The notes under the pieces: generated by a model
Database searches by the model: none
Seen by the model: the letters and a program-made list of their open reading frames with translations, nothing else
Told to the model about the DNA's origin: nothing
In this document: piece after piece, positions 63,974 to 64,000 of the stretch
Layout of the letters: each line of letters begins with the position of its first letter
Position numbering within the stretch: position 1 is the first letter of the stretch
Position numbers and translations under genes: made by a program
DNA from: Paenibacillus tundrae
Lineage (GTDB): Bacteria > Bacillota > Bacilli > Paenibacillales > Paenibacillaceae
Assembly (NCBI RefSeq): GCF_036884255.1
Contig: NZ_CP145605.1
Coordinates: 5,579,001-5,643,000 of the forward strand
Reading direction: 5' to 3'
DNA: 64,000 nucleotides

Positions 63974-64000
63974 TGCTTGGTATTTACCATTGAAGAATTC

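Noticed and set aside
1..64000. tRNA, rRNA, CRISPR or prophage features
   Set aside because: No tRNA cloverleaf, rRNA stretch, regularly spaced repeat array or phage structural gene was recognised in the window.

Overview
The window reads as chromosomal DNA of a Paenibacillus-type, spore-forming Firmicute. The evidence is the cdaA-cdaR-glmM-glmS order with a glmS ribozyme, a gerA-type germinant receptor operon, a Spo0E-type phosphatase, A/G-rich Shine-Dalgarno (SD) sites with frequent GTG and TTG starts, stalk (copper amine oxidase N-terminal) domain exported proteins, BtrH-like proteins and many AraC, MerR, LacI and two-component regulators. No rRNA, tRNA, CRISPR array or prophage was seen. 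The only clear mobile element is a small IS200/IS605-type insertion.

Layout. 1-8.9 kb: the end of one two-component system (kinase cut by the window edge), pdxK, an ABC exporter (ATPase plus permease) beside its own response regulator and kinase with a hairpin-rich intergenic repeat between, a DegV protein, a small aspartoacylase-like hydrolase and a MerR regulator. 9.1-15.0 kb: a fructoside/sucrose-type utilisation operon (LacI regulator, lipoprotein binding protein, two permeases, cytoplasmic GH32). The binding-protein promoter is a consensus TTGACA-N17-TATAAT covered by two abutting 16-bp LacI-type operators, followed by a CcpA cre-like site. 15.1-22.4 kb: envelope genes (FixH/YtkA-like lipoprotein, BdbC/DsbB, two stalk-domain proteins with internal duplications, small membrane proteins, an APH-fold kinase). 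22.5-29.5 kb: poorly characterised genes, including a formylglycine-generating-enzyme-like protein, a 566-residue protein of unknown function, Spo0E, and an operon of a WYL regulator with two BtrH/C39-fold paralogues that seem to lack the expected Cys and His.

29.6-41.5 kb: an ArsR-MFS divergent pair, an NTF2-like protein, an Rrf2 regulator and two sugar-oxidoreductase loci, each divergent from an AraC regulator: Gfo/Idh plus aldo/keto reductase, and a TIM-barrel isomerase plus Gfo/Idh. A GNAT enzyme and a secreted PQQ-type beta-propeller follow. 41.8-47.2 kb: a second regulator-kinase-ABC cassette with an 800-residue two-module FtsX permease. 47.3-51.3 kb: the germinant receptor operon. 51.7-57.0 kb: a soluble PAS-chemotaxis protein, a secreted beta-helix protein, a lipoprotein, a MerR-nitroreductase divergent pair and the IS200-like element. 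57.2-63.6 kb: cdaA-cdaR-glmM-(ribozyme)-glmS, linking c-di-AMP synthesis to cell-wall precursor supply.

The parts most worth a second look are the WYL/BtrH-like operon, the FGE-like protein with one retained cysteine, the duplicated His-bearing helical domain of the 545-residue stalk protein together with the terminator in its leader, and the LacI/cre promoter. All functional calls come from motif recognition by eye. No database search was run, and start codons were moved where a ribosome binding site clearly favoured another codon.
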